DNA of 64,000 nt from an uncultured Bacteroidales bacterium (GCA_900318465.1 ONKQ01000003.1:31850-95849), one strand, 5' to 3'. Shown: positions 1 through 8,124, numbered from the stretch's first letter. The notes: generated by a model not told the origin, from the sequence alone. Made by a program: numbers and translations.

Positions 1-386
1 GCAATGTTTTTTCGTTCCAAGAAGTCGTTCAGTCCTATCTCGTCAAGCACCATCGAGTTGGAACGCGACACGGCGTTGGCCCGTTCCATGGTGATGATCT
101 CGTAAATCAAAGAAAGAGCATCGTTGGCATTACGCGCCCAAAGCACCTTGCCGCCATTGGCGTTGAAATGCGTCTCAAAGTCGACCAAAAGTTTCTCCAA
201 CTTCATCACCGACTTGTTGCGCAGCGTGTAGGCACGTTGTTTCTCAAGGTCCATATTGCGGTAGTTGACCTTGCCACGTACAAAACTGCTCTCGTAACAG
301 CCTGTGCTATAGTTGATTTTCTGCCAATGCTCTTCGTCAAAAGCAATCTCTGCGGCCTCGTTGAATAATTTTGCGTTGTTGGTCAT
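1..386 (-). CDS. lutB: Lactate utilisation protein B (LutB), N-terminal part, cut by window edge
   Basis: I translated this from the ATG at 386-384; about 128 codons are present before the window edge. The start (MTNNAKLFNEAAEIAFDEEH) and the later stretch KVLWARNANDALSLIYEI fit the N-terminal LUD-type domain of LutB, an iron-sulphur protein of the LutABC complex that oxidises L-lactate to pyruvate in the cytoplasm. The C-terminal ferredoxin-type [4Fe-4S] cysteines would lie outside the window. It follows rpiB by 3 bases and is probably co-transcribed with it. Family recognition is from memory of LutB sequences; lutA and lutC are not visible here. Confidence 0.8.
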   Translation of the reverse strand, partial: MTNNAKLFNEAAEIAFDEEHWQKINYSTGCYESSFVRGKVNYRNMDLEKQRAYTLRNKSVMKLEKLLVDFETHFNANGGKVLWARNANDALSLIYEIITMERANAVSRSNSMVLDEIGLNDFLERKNI

Positions 387-389
387 AGC

Positions 390-827
390 TCAAAATTGTT
401 CTATTTTCTCCACTCTTCTTGTATGTCGGCCACCTTCGAAACTTGCAGAAAGGAAAGCCTGAACTATCTCCCAAGCCAAGTCACACGGAATGAAGCGTCC
501 GGGTAAGGTCAAGATGTTGGCGTCGTTATGTTGGCGGGCCAATTTTGCCAATTCCACGTTCCAACACAAGGCAGCGCGCACATGTGTGTGATGATTGGCC
601 GTCATTTGGGCGCCGTTTCCACTGCCACAGAGGATGATACCCAAGGGATATTCGTTTCTCGAAATCGCTGTTGCCAAAGGATGGATCATGTCGGGATAGT
701 CGACACTATCGGCGCTATGGGTGCCATAATCGCGCACTGTATAGCCCACAGCTTCCAATTTTCCAATCAAAAACTGCTTCATCTCGAAGCCACCATGATC
801 GCTTGCTATAGGAATTGTTTGATTCAT
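390..827 (-). CDS. rpiB: Ribose-5-phosphate isomerase B
   Basis: This 145-aa protein has the usual RpiB length. It interconverts ribose 5-phosphate and ribulose 5-phosphate in the non-oxidative pentose phosphate pathway. Visible signatures are SDHGG (9-13), the phosphate/catalytic loop with CGSGNG (Cys67 matches the catalytic cysteine of the family) and the stretch RQHNDANILTLPGRF. The normal CGTG is CGSG here, a conservative change. A TACCTTTG box at 860-853 on the same strand lies about 25 bases upstream of the ATG, so this is the first gene of a short operon with lutB. Confidence 0.95.
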   Translation of the reverse strand: MNQTIPIASDHGGFEMKQFLIGKLEAVGYTVRDYGTHSADSVDYPDMIHPLATAISRNEYPLGIILCGSGNGAQMTANHHTHVRAALCWNVELAKLARQHNDANILTLPGRFIPCDLAWEIVQAFLSASFEGGRHTRRVEKIEQF

Positions 828-852
828 TTTTCAGTTGTTGATAAATATTTTG

Positions 853-860
853 CAAAGGTA
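853..860 (-). promoter_or_regulatory. -7 box of rpiB promoter
   Basis: On the minus strand the bases read TACCTTTG, matching the Bacteroidota TAnnTTTG -7 element, 25 bases before the rpiB ATG. I see no clear -33 TTTG. Confidence 0.6.
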
Positions 861-968
861 CATTTTTTCGTCGTTTTCATCCGCCCTATTGCATTATTTA
901 TGAAAGACTTATCTGCTTGGCATCAGCCAATAAGATAGGGTTAATTGTTTGTCTTACAATAAAATAAT

Positions 969-999
969 AAGTTATCAACAGGCTTTTTGTTGATAACTT
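969..999. terminator. Perfect 12-bp hairpin followed by T run
   Basis: AAGTTATCAACA (969-980) pairs perfectly with TGTTGATAACTT (988-999) around a 7-base loop, and T residues continue to 1003. It could be a terminator on the plus strand, although no plus-strand gene ends here. Alternatively it is a pair of inverted DnaA-box-like sites. Confidence 0.4.
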
Positions 1000-1374
1000 T
1001 TTTGATTGGGCACATAAAATCCGTCGATGTGTTGAAAACTTTGGAATGGGTCTTTTTTCAACCTTCAAACACGACAAAATGAACAACATTTTTGAAAAAC
1101 ACGTGCCATTTTAGGTATTGATTCAAAAATCATCGGATAAACGAAAACTTGTAAATGCACTTGAAAAATAATTTCTTACTTGTTTTTTGTTTTCCGTTCT
1201 CAAACCGAAAACGATTAATGCAAGAATTTTATTGAAAAGTTTTCAACCAATTCACAACGCTATGAACATCATCAAAGACTTTATAAAAAGATTAAATTAA
1301 AAATTTGATAATGTCGATTTGCGTTGTTGAAAACTAAACTCGGCGGTTTTCGGTTTTGTTTGTCGCAAAATGTC

Positions 1375-1382
1375 TATCTTTG
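1375..1382 (+). promoter_or_regulatory. -7 box for the MORN-repeat gene
   Basis: TATCTTTG matches TAnnTTTG and sits 22 bases before the ATG at 1405. TTTG motifs at 1355-1362 are slightly too close for the ideal -33 spacing. Confidence 0.55.
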
Positions 1383-1404
1383 AGCCGTAAAAACCGACCG
1401 TTTC

Positions 1405-2919
1405 ATGCAAGGAAAAATCAAGGCCATAGGATTGTTGATGTTGCTTTTGGTATTAAGTTTGGGAGTGTTTTCCCAGTCTGAATATCAGCAGTTTACCTAT
1501 CCAAGTGGACAAGTGTCGAGCGAAGGCGTTTTGCGTGATGGCCGTCCCGATGGGCTTTGGAAAACCTACTATGAGAGCGGTCAGTTGAAGTCGATAGGCA
1601 AGCGCACCGATTTCCTGTTGGATAGCACTTGGGTTTTCTTTGCAGAGAATGGTGACACGAGCCTGATCGTGAATTATCGGAACGACTTGAAGAATGGACC
1701 GCGTGTCACCTACAGTGAAAATGAAATGATGGTTGAGCCATTTGTCAACGATGTGCGCCAGGGAGAAGGCAAGCGTTATGATAGAAAGGATCATCTGTTG
1801 CAAACTGTGATGTTCAAAAACGGTTTGGAGGAAGGCATTTCTCCCGTGTTTGATACCACTGGCCTCTTGCGCGAAATTGTCAACTATCGCAAGGGTTTTG
1901 TAATGACTCGTGAAGCCTTGAACCGTTATGACCATGAGGGCAAGAAACATGGCTATTGGAAGACGTTTTTCGATGATTGGAGCCTTCACACGGAGTGTTA
2001 TTACAAGCATGGCCTGCGCGAAGGATTTTACAAGGAATACGACGAAAAAGGCAACCTCAAGAAGATTGCAAAGTATGTGAACGATGTGGAGCAAGTGCTT
2101 GAAAGCGACATGAAACCGCTGATTGTGCAGCACGAATACTATCCGAATGGTAGAGTGAAAAGAGAAGCTTCGTTTCGCGATGGTCGGCGCGAGGGTGTGT
2201 GGCGCGAGTTTGATGAAGAAGGCAATGTAATCAATTCACAAACTTATAAAAAAGGTGCCTTGGTGAGTGAAGGCGTGGTGGGTACTGATGGCAAGCGTCG
2301 TGGTGAGTATAAGGAGTTTTTCGCTGACAGTTCTTTGCGGGCTGAGGGTCTTTTTATCGATGGATTGCGCTCTGGCGAATGGAAGTTCTATTATCAAAAC
2401 GGCAAGCTGCAAGAGGTCGGTTCCTATAAGGAAGGTGAGCCTGACGGCGTGTGGATTTGGTATTATGACAACGGACAGAAACAGATTGAGGAACAATTCT
2501 ATAAGGGTCAACATAACGGACCTTACAAGGAATACGACTCCAAAGGAAATGTGATTGTCAGCGGCACTTATTTTGATGGGATGAAGAACGGAAAATGGAT
2601 TGAGGACATCGGCGACATGCATACTGAGGGCGAATATAGAAACGACAAACAGGTAGGCGAATGGACGTCGTATTACGACAATGACAAGATGGCTTTCAGG
2701 GGCACGTTCAATGCCGGTTATCCTGACGGTGAGCATTTCTTTTATTATGAAAACGGGAAACTCCGCGAGATTCAAAGTTATGCTGCTGGAGTGCGTCACG
2801 GCGATTGGAAAAAATATTTGGACACTGGCGAATTGTATTTCACCATCACTTACGACCAAGGCAAGGAAGTGAAATATGACGGCGAGGCTTTAATCGAAGA
2901 CGAAATCATAAAAGAGTAA
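1405..2919 (+). CDS. Secreted MORN/YwqK-type repeat protein
   Basis: This 504-aa protein starts with a hydrophobic segment ending in VFSQS (residues 9-24), a likely signal peptide. The rest is tandem repeats of about 23 residues of the form YxNGxLxxxGxYKxGxxDGxWxxYY, for example GSYKEGEPDGVWIWYY and GEYRNDKQVGEWTSYYDN. These are MORN-variant repeats, as in the family named after the YwqK antitoxin. That family name does not prove an antitoxin role; in Bacteroidota such proteins are mostly exported and of unknown function. It stands alone with its own promoter. Confidence 0.8.
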   Translation: MQGKIKAIGLLMLLLVLSLGVFSQSEYQQFTYPSGQVSSEGVLRDGRPDGLWKTYYESGQLKSIGKRTDFLLDSTWVFFAENGDTSLIVNYRNDLKNGPRVTYSENEMMVEPFVNDVRQGEGKRYDRKDHLLQTVMFKNGLEEGISPVFDTTGLLREIVNYRKGFVMTREALNRYDHEGKKHGYWKTFFDDWSLHTECYYKHGLREGFYKEYDEKGNLKKIAKYVNDVEQVLESDMKPLIVQHEYYPNGRVKREASFRDGRREGVWREFDEEGNVINSQTYKKGALVSEGVVGTDGKRRGEYKEFFADSSLRAEGLFIDGLRSGEWKFYYQNGKLQEVGSYKEGEPDGVWIWYYDNGQKQIEEQFYKGQHNGPYKEYDSKGNVIVSGTYFDGMKNGKWIEDIGDMHTEGEYRNDKQVGEWTSYYDNDKMAFRGTFNAGYPDGEHFFYYENGKLREIQSYAAGVRHGDWKKYLDTGELYFTITYDQGKEVKYDGEALIEDEIIKE

Positions 2920-2992
2920 TGTTATCACAAAACTTGCAAAACCAACAAAACCTTTTTGGACAAGAAAAGTCGCCAACTGGCTCCTTTTCCTT

Positions 2993-3010
2993 AAGCCGAC
3001 TTTTCGGCTT
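2993..3010. terminator. Possible hairpin terminator
   Basis: AAGCCGA (2993-2999) pairs with TCGGCTT (3004-3010) around a 4-base loop. An alternative pairing uses AAAAGTCG (2965-2972) with CGACTTTT (2997-3004). There is no long T run, so this is a weak terminator call between the MORN gene and the carboxypeptidase gene. Confidence 0.35.
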
Positions 3011-3090
3011 TGCAACGGAACCCGGTTGGGTGACGTTGCGGATTAGGGTTTTGAAAGTTTTGACGGTTTTGTGACAAAAAGAAAAAAAGC

Positions 3091-4044
3091 ATGACCATTC
3101 CCTATTTGAAACAAGGTTCTAAAGTGGCCATCGTTGCGCCAGCGCGTTGCGTTACGCCCGATGAAATGGCCTATGCCATACAATGGCTGAAAGAGCATGG
3201 TTTTGTCCCTGTTTATGATGACAGGCTTTTCGCCGTTCATCATATCTTTGCAGGCGACGACGATTTTAGGGCAGCCGTCTTTCAAGAATACCTTGACAAT
3301 GAGGAAATTGAAGCCATTTGGCTTGCCCGAGGCGGCTATGGCAGCATCCGCATCATCGATAAATTAGATTTCACCAAGTTTTTGGAAAAACCGAAATGGA
3401 TTGCAGGCTTCAGCGACAGCACGGTCATTCATGGCAAGTTGCAGCGTTTGGGTGTTCCGTCGCTTCATTCGCCCATGCCTTTTTATTTTGCGAACAAGAC
3501 CGAGGAAGCCAAACAGTCATTGTTTAACGCATTGACGGGCAAAAGTTTGCATTATGAATTTCCTGCGAATCCTTTGAACCGTTTAGGAAAAATGGAAGGT
3601 GAAATCGTTGGTGGAAACTTGTCTGTCCTAATGGGCATGAACGGCTCCGATATTTTTCCCGAAACAGATGGAAAAATTCTGTTCGTAGAGGAAGTTGACG
3701 AGTATATCTACCACATTGACAGAATGATGCGCGGATTGAAACGCGCTGGAAAACTCGCACACCTGAAAGGCCTCATTGTGGGTGGCCTGACCCAAATCAA
3801 AGACAATACGCATCCTTTTGGCCAATCCGTTGAGGAAGTGATTGCTGAGGCTGTTTCTGAATACGATTATCCCGTTTGTTTCGGTTTCCCTGCGGGGCAT
3901 TTCAACGACAATCGTGCGGTGTTTTTCGGGATAAACTCTCGATTGATGGTAACGGATGAAAAGGTGGTTTTTTGGAATGATGGAACATTTGATTCTCTTA
4001 AACCAAAAATAGTATGGACAAAACAAAAAAGCGATTTTGTATAA
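3091..4044 (+). CDS. ldcA: LD-carboxypeptidase (peptidase family S66, LdcA type)
   Basis: This 317-aa protein has the usual S66 length. The family removes the terminal D-alanine from cytoplasmic murein tetrapeptides during cell-wall recycling. The Ser-Glu-His triad can be placed: the serine in GFSDS (about residue 108), glutamate in LFVEEVDEYIYHIDRMM (199/200) and His269 in FGFPAGHF. The typical IWLARGGYGSIRII stretch is at 76-89. No signal peptide is seen, so it is probably cytoplasmic. It lies alone between two genes of the same direction. Confidence 0.9.
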   Translation: MTIPYLKQGSKVAIVAPARCVTPDEMAYAIQWLKEHGFVPVYDDRLFAVHHIFAGDDDFRAAVFQEYLDNEEIEAIWLARGGYGSIRIIDKLDFTKFLEKPKWIAGFSDSTVIHGKLQRLGVPSLHSPMPFYFANKTEEAKQSLFNALTGKSLHYEFPANPLNRLGKMEGEIVGGNLSVLMGMNGSDIFPETDGKILFVEEVDEYIYHIDRMMRGLKRAGKLAHLKGLIVGGLTQIKDNTHPFGQSVEEVIAEAVSEYDYPVCFGFPAGHFNDNRAVFFGINSRLMVTDEKVVFWNDGTFDSLKPKIVWTKQKSDFV

Positions 4045-4142
4045 ATCAATGAATAACAAGATGTTGAAAATTTGAAAACTAAAAATCATAGGGACAAAAC
4101 CGTTTTTGGGTTTGACAAGTGGTTTTTTGCGGATTTTTGTTG

Positions 4143-4150
4143 TAGTTTTG
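4143..4150 (+). promoter_or_regulatory. -7 box for the T9SS cargo gene
   Basis: TAGTTTTG lies 28 bases before the ATG at 4179. TTTG motifs at 4111-4114 and 4126-4129 do not have ideal spacing. Confidence 0.5.
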
Positions 4151-4178
4151 CAACAACGAATTTCAAAACTATAACACC

Positions 4179-5813
4179 ATGAAAAAAATTAGACTTTACA
4201 CCCTGGTTGCGCTGCTGGTGATGGCGGGAGGGGTGACGATGCAAGCGCAAGAAATAATCGTCACAGGTGTGGTAAGTAGAGTTGATGCTCCTTACTTTGA
4301 ACAAAATGTGTGTAACGACCGTTTTGCCATCGTCTCCGAAGGTGAGACATATTATGTGATGGTTGACAACTACTGGCCCAATCCATATTTGGAGGATTTG
4401 GTTATCCATTACGACACCATCTCGGTTGGCAACGAGATTGAGGTTATGGGAACTGTTGTGGAAATGGAAGATGGGAATGGGGAATTTTTTCAAGCCATCG
4501 ACATCAGCGAGAATCTGAATTCAACTTATCAACAAATCTTGGGTTTTTTCGATAATGACGAGGGTGCTTGTTTCTATCATTATATAGATCTATTTTACGG
4601 TCTTGAAGAGTACCATATCACCATCAACGGAGAACTTCAGACAACCCCATTTGCCATCAACGGAAGAACGCTTGTGGAAGAAAAGCGTTATCTGTTTGTG
4701 GGTATTAGTGGTGAAGGGGTCTTCGAGCTGTTTGATGCGCTTCCGTATGAAGTTGAAGATGTGAGCATCAGCGGCAGGCTTACCCTGGAAAATGATTTGT
4801 GTCTTTCGTCACCATGTGGCGAAACGCATTTCTTGTCCTTGTTCGACGGAGAAGAATACCACTATTTGACACAAAAAAGAAAGCTTCAAAACAATTATGT
4901 AAATGAGGCGGTATTCATGGAAGGAAATTCTGTAATGGTCGGTGGTTTTGAATTTGTTCGCCACGATTTGTTCGGAAATCCTTTCAAAGCATTGGAAATT
5001 ATAGAAATGCAATCCATTGAAAGCCATCCACTCATCGGAGGAATGGGTACGGCTGGAATACCCTGGATCAATTTAGGTCCACCTGTACCTGGTGTAGACT
5101 TGGCTTTTCAAAGCGATGGCATTTATTATTATATTATGAACCCGCATAATGATGACTTTCTTTCCGGCTTCTATATTGTTGGGAATGACACCATTCCTGT
5201 AACTTGGCAACAATTGATGGCAACTTGTACCCCTAGTATGTTTATCAATAATTATCTAAACCCATTTTATCGCGTCAATATCGAGAAAGTGGAATTTGAG
5301 GAACACGAAGAGACCCTGCAATGCACATTGGTTGTCGAGAATAATCCGTTTTATTTTGGCGAGATGCTTGCCATAAACACACAAGAAAACGAGACTTATT
5401 ATTTGAAGCCGTATATCTACACTTTCACAGCACCCGATCACATCACTATTGGTGACAATACAGCTTATGTAGGCGACAGCTTCATTGCTACGGGAATGGT
5501 TTCCAATTGGTATCATAACAATGCGATTCTTGAGAAAGCCATTGACATAACTGAAATAAGCAATATCACTGGAGTGATAGAGTCAACACCGACAAATCTT
5601 ATGGTTTATCCGAATCCGACTGATGGAATTTTTCGCATTGAGGGGGTTGTTGCTGATGAGGTGCAGGTTTACAATGCCCTTGGGCAGGTGGTGAAGACGG
5701 TGCGGCGGACGAATGAGATTGATGTAGCGGATTTGGCGGAAGGGGTTTACTTACTGCGCATCTACGACAAGCAAGGCCTATCCCATACGAATCGGATAAC
5801 GGTTACGAAATAA
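4179..5813 (+). CDS. Secreted protein with type IX secretion C-terminal sorting domain
   Basis: This 544-aa protein begins with a signal peptide (charged KKIR, hydrophobic LVALLVMAGGV, then MQAQ about residue 24). It ends with a type A sorting domain from about residue 473: MVYPNPTDG, VYNALGQVV and LAEGVYLLRI. That domain directs export through the T9SS and attachment at the outer surface. The middle 450 residues resemble no family I recognise; they are rich in acidic and aromatic residues and contain three loosely similar segments, suggesting beta-sandwich repeats. A strong terminator follows. No T9SS machinery gene is in the window. Confidence 0.85.
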   Translation: MKKIRLYTLVALLVMAGGVTMQAQEIIVTGVVSRVDAPYFEQNVCNDRFAIVSEGETYYVMVDNYWPNPYLEDLVIHYDTISVGNEIEVMGTVVEMEDGNGEFFQAIDISENLNSTYQQILGFFDNDEGACFYHYIDLFYGLEEYHITINGELQTTPFAINGRTLVEEKRYLFVGISGEGVFELFDALPYEVEDVSISGRLTLENDLCLSSPCGETHFLSLFDGEEYHYLTQKRKLQNNYVNEAVFMEGNSVMVGGFEFVRHDLFGNPFKALEIIEMQSIESHPLIGGMGTAGIPWINLGPPVPGVDLAFQSDGIYYYIMNPHNDDFLSGFYIVGNDTIPVTWQQLMATCTPSMFINNYLNPFYRVNIEKVEFEEHEETLQCTLVVENNPFYFGEMLAINTQENETYYLKPYIYTFTAPDHITIGDNTAYVGDSFIATGMVSNWYHNNAILEKAIDITEISNITGVIESTPTNLMVYPNPTDGIFRIEGVVADEVQVYNALGQVVKTVRRTNEIDVADLAEGVYLLRIYDKQGLSHTNRITVTK

Positions 5814-5828
5814 GCGATGAGAAAAATA

Positions 5829-5864
5829 TAGCCTCAATTCAGCATAAGAGTTGAGGCTTTTTTG
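5829..5864 (+). terminator. Rho-independent terminator after the T9SS cargo gene
   Basis: GCCTCAA (5831-5837) pairs with TTGAGGC (5851-5857) and is followed by a run of six T. The hairpin starts 17 bases after the stop codon. Confidence 0.85.
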
Positions 5865-6012
5865 TGGAAAATGTACGATTGTGTTGTCGGAAATGTAAAC
5901 GGATGGGTTACACTTGGTGTTTGTGAATTTATCACAAAACCTGCAAAAGTTGGATTGAAGAAATAAATCATATTCTTCCTTAATTGTGTGTTACTGTTCA
6001 AATAAACTTTGC

Positions 6013-6020
6013 TATTTTTG
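6013..6020 (+). promoter_or_regulatory. Promoter-like -7 box with no gene behind it
   Basis: TATTTTTG fits TAnnTTTG. Transcription from it would pass two palindromes and run antisense into the 3' end of the CARF nuclease gene. Confidence 0.4.
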
Positions 6021-6029
6021 CAACGTCGT

Positions 6030-6086
6030 TGCGGATTTTTCAAGAATATCCGCAATCATGTTGCGGATTTTTCGGGAATATCCGCA
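6030..6086. repeat. Two tandem 25-base palindromes, 32-base period
   Basis: Each copy has arms TGCGGAT and ATCCGCA around an 11-base centre: 6030-6036 with 6048-6054, and 6062-6068 with 6080-6086. They lie directly downstream of a -7-like box, where an operator would be expected. Confidence 0.8.
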
Positions 6087-6190
6087 GTTATGGGATTATC
6101 AAAATAATTCTCTGTTCGCGCCACTCCGAGAATCATTCGAAGAAATCACCCCAGCAGGGCCAATCCACCACCGAAACAGAAGGCCTTGTT

Positions 6191-6240
6191 CTTCCGACTT
6201 TGCAAATCCGGAAGCCGTGAATAACAGCATTTGCAATGCG
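6191..6240 (-). repeat. Dispersed intergenic repeat, copy 1 of 3
   Basis: Read on the minus strand it starts CGCATTGCAAATGC, contains TTCACGGCTTCC and ends with a small CTTCCG/CGGAAG hairpin. The other copies are at 59779-59825 and 60956-61005. Here it lies 10 bases past the stop codon of the CARF nuclease gene. Confidence 0.75.
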
Positions 6241-6249
6241 AAAAAAGTC

Positions 6250-7410
6250 TTAGCTTTCCTTGGCAATCCGATTCATCTCATTCAATATATGCTTCAGGTT
6301 TTCCGGTTTGGTCAAATTGAGCCAGTCGCAGAAGGTGATGCCCATGTAACGAGCTGTTTTTTTCCAGTTTCCCTTGAAGTCTTTCTTCAGCGAGAAAATG
6401 TAAGAATGGCTGGTGCCAAGCAGCACTTCTTTCAGCGCACAAACTTTGTAGACAATCTCGTTAAACAGTTTTTCGCTGGTCACACCTGTCTTGCACTCAA
6501 TGACAAACAGCTTGTTCGCCTTGATGAAACACACATCCAACTCATTGTTGTGTTTGATTTGCCCGTTGGAGATGTGTACGCCCATTGCAATGTCGTCGGG
6601 TTCCAGCACCGTCTTGATCATGGAATAGACATATTCCTCAAACCAACCGCCCGTAAGGTATTCGATTTCATAGTTTTGCAAAGAACCAGGTCTTTCGGGA
6701 ACGAAACCAATGAATTCCAAGAACTTGCTCAGGTTAGGAATGGCGGTCATGTAGTCCTTGTCGGGGTTCTCGACTTGCGAGATGATGAGGAACTTCCAAT
6801 TGCGATACTTCTCGCGCAAGGTTTCCATCACCTGATAGTCGCCGCGACTGAACAAGTTTTGCGAGAACATGGTGAACAGATGCTGCGAGAAGGCCGTTTC
6901 CTTCACCTGTTTGCGCGGTTGGTCCACATCGCTTTCAAGTCCGTAGAGGCCGAAATATTCCTTCAGCGTCATGCGGTGGTTGATGGGAAACACCTCGTCA
7001 TCATCGTCATAGATGCTGTTGTCGAAAATGGTCTTTACAATCTGGTTTTCACGGGTTTGCGTATAGAAAAACAAGGTGTTGAACTCCTCGAAAACGTGTT
7101 GCACAGAGAGGGTCATATAACGATTGCCGCCCGCGAGATTAAGGTAGTATTGCTTTTCCTGGCTCAATTGGTTTTTTATGGTACGACAAATGCGTTCATA
7201 AAGCAGGTTGTTCTGATAACGCTTGATGATGATTCTTTTAACTAACATCTCACTGATTTCCAATTGCTTGGCAAGAAGGTCAATACAGTCGGCTTCCTCT
7301 TGTGTGGAGATGAAAAGCAACTCGTCGTTCTCCTCATAATATTCCTTGGTGAACAAGTACGCCGGCATCGGGTTGCTTTTGTCGATGATATTTACTATGG
7401 TTTTTGACAT
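6250..7410 (-). CDS. Card1/Can2-type CARF-domain nuclease (DUF1887 family)
   Basis: This 386-aa protein has an N-terminal CARF-like fold (start TIVNIIDKSNPMPAYLF, and YYLNLAGGNRYMTLSV near residue 100), a middle helical part, and a C-terminal PD-(D/E)XK nuclease with GGWFEEYVY and the core Asp292, Glu305 and Lys307 (in LFVIECKTG). This order and these motifs match Card1/Can2, type III CRISPR ancillary nucleases switched on by cyclic tetra-adenylate to cut DNA and/or RNA. No cas gene or array is in the window. It starts 16 bases after the PIN toxin gene on the same strand, so the three genes form one operon. The ligand is inferred from the family. Confidence 0.85.
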   Translation of the reverse strand: MSKTIVNIIDKSNPMPAYLFTKEYYEENDELLFISTQEEADCIDLLAKQLEISEMLVKRIIIKRYQNNLLYERICRTIKNQLSQEKQYYLNLAGGNRYMTLSVQHVFEEFNTLFFYTQTRENQIVKTIFDNSIYDDDDEVFPINHRMTLKEYFGLYGLESDVDQPRKQVKETAFSQHLFTMFSQNLFSRGDYQVMETLREKYRNWKFLIISQVENPDKDYMTAIPNLSKFLEFIGFVPERPGSLQNYEIEYLTGGWFEEYVYSMIKTVLEPDDIAMGVHISNGQIKHNNELDVCFIKANKLFVIECKTGVTSEKLFNEIVYKVCALKEVLLGTSHSYIFSLKKDFKGNWKKTARYMGITFCDWLNLTKPENLKHILNEMNRIAKES

Positions 7411-7426
7411 AACAATAAAAATTGGC

Positions 7427-7843
7427 TCAAAAAATAAAATACTTATTTAAAAACTCTTTAATATTCATTACAGGAATTTCCGACATTTTGAATCCTCTTT
7501 CGTCGCGCGACAAGATGTAATCCACTTGCTCTCGCTTGGCTGCAAAATATTGCGCAGCATCCTCAAAATCAGAGAAATCACCATTTAAGGCTTGTTCAAT
7601 GCAAGCATCACCTATTGTTACAACCGAGACTAACTTTTTCAGGTTTTTAAGCGTTTCAGTTATTTTTTTCTTGTCATAATTCTTCCCTGCAATGTAAACT
7701 ACATTAACAAAAGTCAAGTCTGTAACTATAAGTTCTATTTCTTTTTCCTTTGCTAATTGGAACAAAACAATGGTATCGTGTACCCAAGGCTCACGATATT
7801 GAAGCAGGTCAAGAACGATATTGGTATCAATAAAAAGTTTCAT
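7427..7843 (-). CDS. PIN-domain ribonuclease, VapC-like toxin
   Basis: This 138-aa protein has a PIN fold with acidic residues at the expected sites: Asp6 in LFIDTN, Asp42, Asp95 in DFEDAAQYFAA and Asp114 in ILSRDERGF. Such proteins are Mg-dependent ribonucleases, usually the toxin half of type II toxin-antitoxin pairs. Its ATG overlaps the stop of the upstream small gene (ATGA, 7843-7840), the classic layout with the antitoxin first. The CARF nuclease gene follows 16 bases downstream. The RNA target cannot be told from sequence. Confidence 0.85.
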   Translation of the reverse strand: MKLFIDTNIVLDLLQYREPWVHDTIVLFQLAKEKEIELIVTDLTFVNVVYIAGKNYDKKKITETLKNLKKLVSVVTIGDACIEQALNGDFSDFEDAAQYFAAKREQVDYILSRDERGFKMSEIPVMNIKEFLNKYFIF

Positions 7844-8100
7844 CGTCCGTATTTTTCAATGAGATAGGCTTCCTTTTCCGCTTTCCAATCGTTGGAGGTT
7901 TCTGTTGTGGCAAGGCTACCGGCCAAGTCCATCACTTCTTTGGAAATCATAATGTTGCGCACTTCTTTTATTTTTCCCATCGAAAACTGCTGCAAGAAAG
8001 ACTCTATCAAAGCAGACAAATCTATATTGTGTGCTTGGGCATACAAATATGCTCGGTTAAGCGTTTGGCTGTCAATGTTTAAGTTTGCTGTTTCAAACAT
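7840..8100 (-). CDS. Small antitoxin-like protein (DUF6364-like)
   Basis: I place the start at the ATG at 8100-8098, giving 86 aa. A longer frame reaches 8148 but would run through the -7 box at 8124-8117. The N-terminus (MFETANLNIDSQTLNRAYLY, then AQAHNIDLSALIESFL) looks like a ribbon-helix-helix DNA-binding segment of the DUF6364 type. The C-terminus (TTETSNDWKAEKEAYL) resembles the toxin-binding tails of such antitoxins. Likely role: neutralise the overlapping PIN toxin and repress the operon. Confidence 0.75.
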   Translation of the reverse strand: MFETANLNIDSQTLNRAYLYAQAHNIDLSALIESFLQQFSMGKIKEVRNIMISKEVMDLAGSLATTETSNDWKAEKEAYLIEKYGR

Positions 8101-8116
8101 GGCATTTATTTTTTGG

Positions 8117-8124
8117 CAAAAATA
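8117..8124 (-). promoter_or_regulatory. -7 box of the antitoxin-PIN-CARF operon
   Basis: On the minus strand the bases read TATTTTTG, 16 bases before the ATG at 8100. It decides the antitoxin start, because any upstream start would lie within the promoter. Confidence 0.6.

Larger units (their letters stand above)
828..1404. other. AT-rich non-coding region between divergent genes, with DnaA-box-like motifs
   Basis: No convincing gene is present in 577 bases. It separates minus-strand rpiB from a plus-strand gene. The 9-mer TTATCAACA, one mismatch from the DnaA box TTATCCACA, occurs three times (836-844 minus, 972-980 plus, 988-996 minus). TGTTGAAAAC-type motifs occur at 1030-1039, 1239-1248 (inverted, last base differs) and 1325-1334. 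Long A/T runs fill 1100-1320. It could be an origin-like region, or simply a double promoter region with a hairpin. Confidence 0.4.
5814..6249. other. Gene-free stretch with a terminator, an orphan promoter and repeats
   Basis: No supported gene in 436 bases. It holds the terminator (5829-5864), a plus-strand promoter-like box (6013-6020), two tandem palindromes (6030-6086) and one copy of a dispersed repeat (6191-6240). A long open frame from 5986 continues antisense through the CARF nuclease gene; I take it as a shadow. Confidence 0.6.

Noticed and set aside
898-1089. A 63-codon minus-strand frame in the non-coding region before the MORN gene.
   Set aside because: Low-complexity product, crosses the perfect hairpin at 969-999 and has no family resemblance.
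6030-6086. A very short CRISPR array.
   Set aside because: Only two units with no true spacers; each unit is a palindrome beside a promoter-like box. No other array was found in the window.
5986-7245. A 419-codon open frame on the plus strand.
   Set aside because: It runs antisense through the CARF nuclease gene, whose motifs are clear, and its own product has no signal or known domain.
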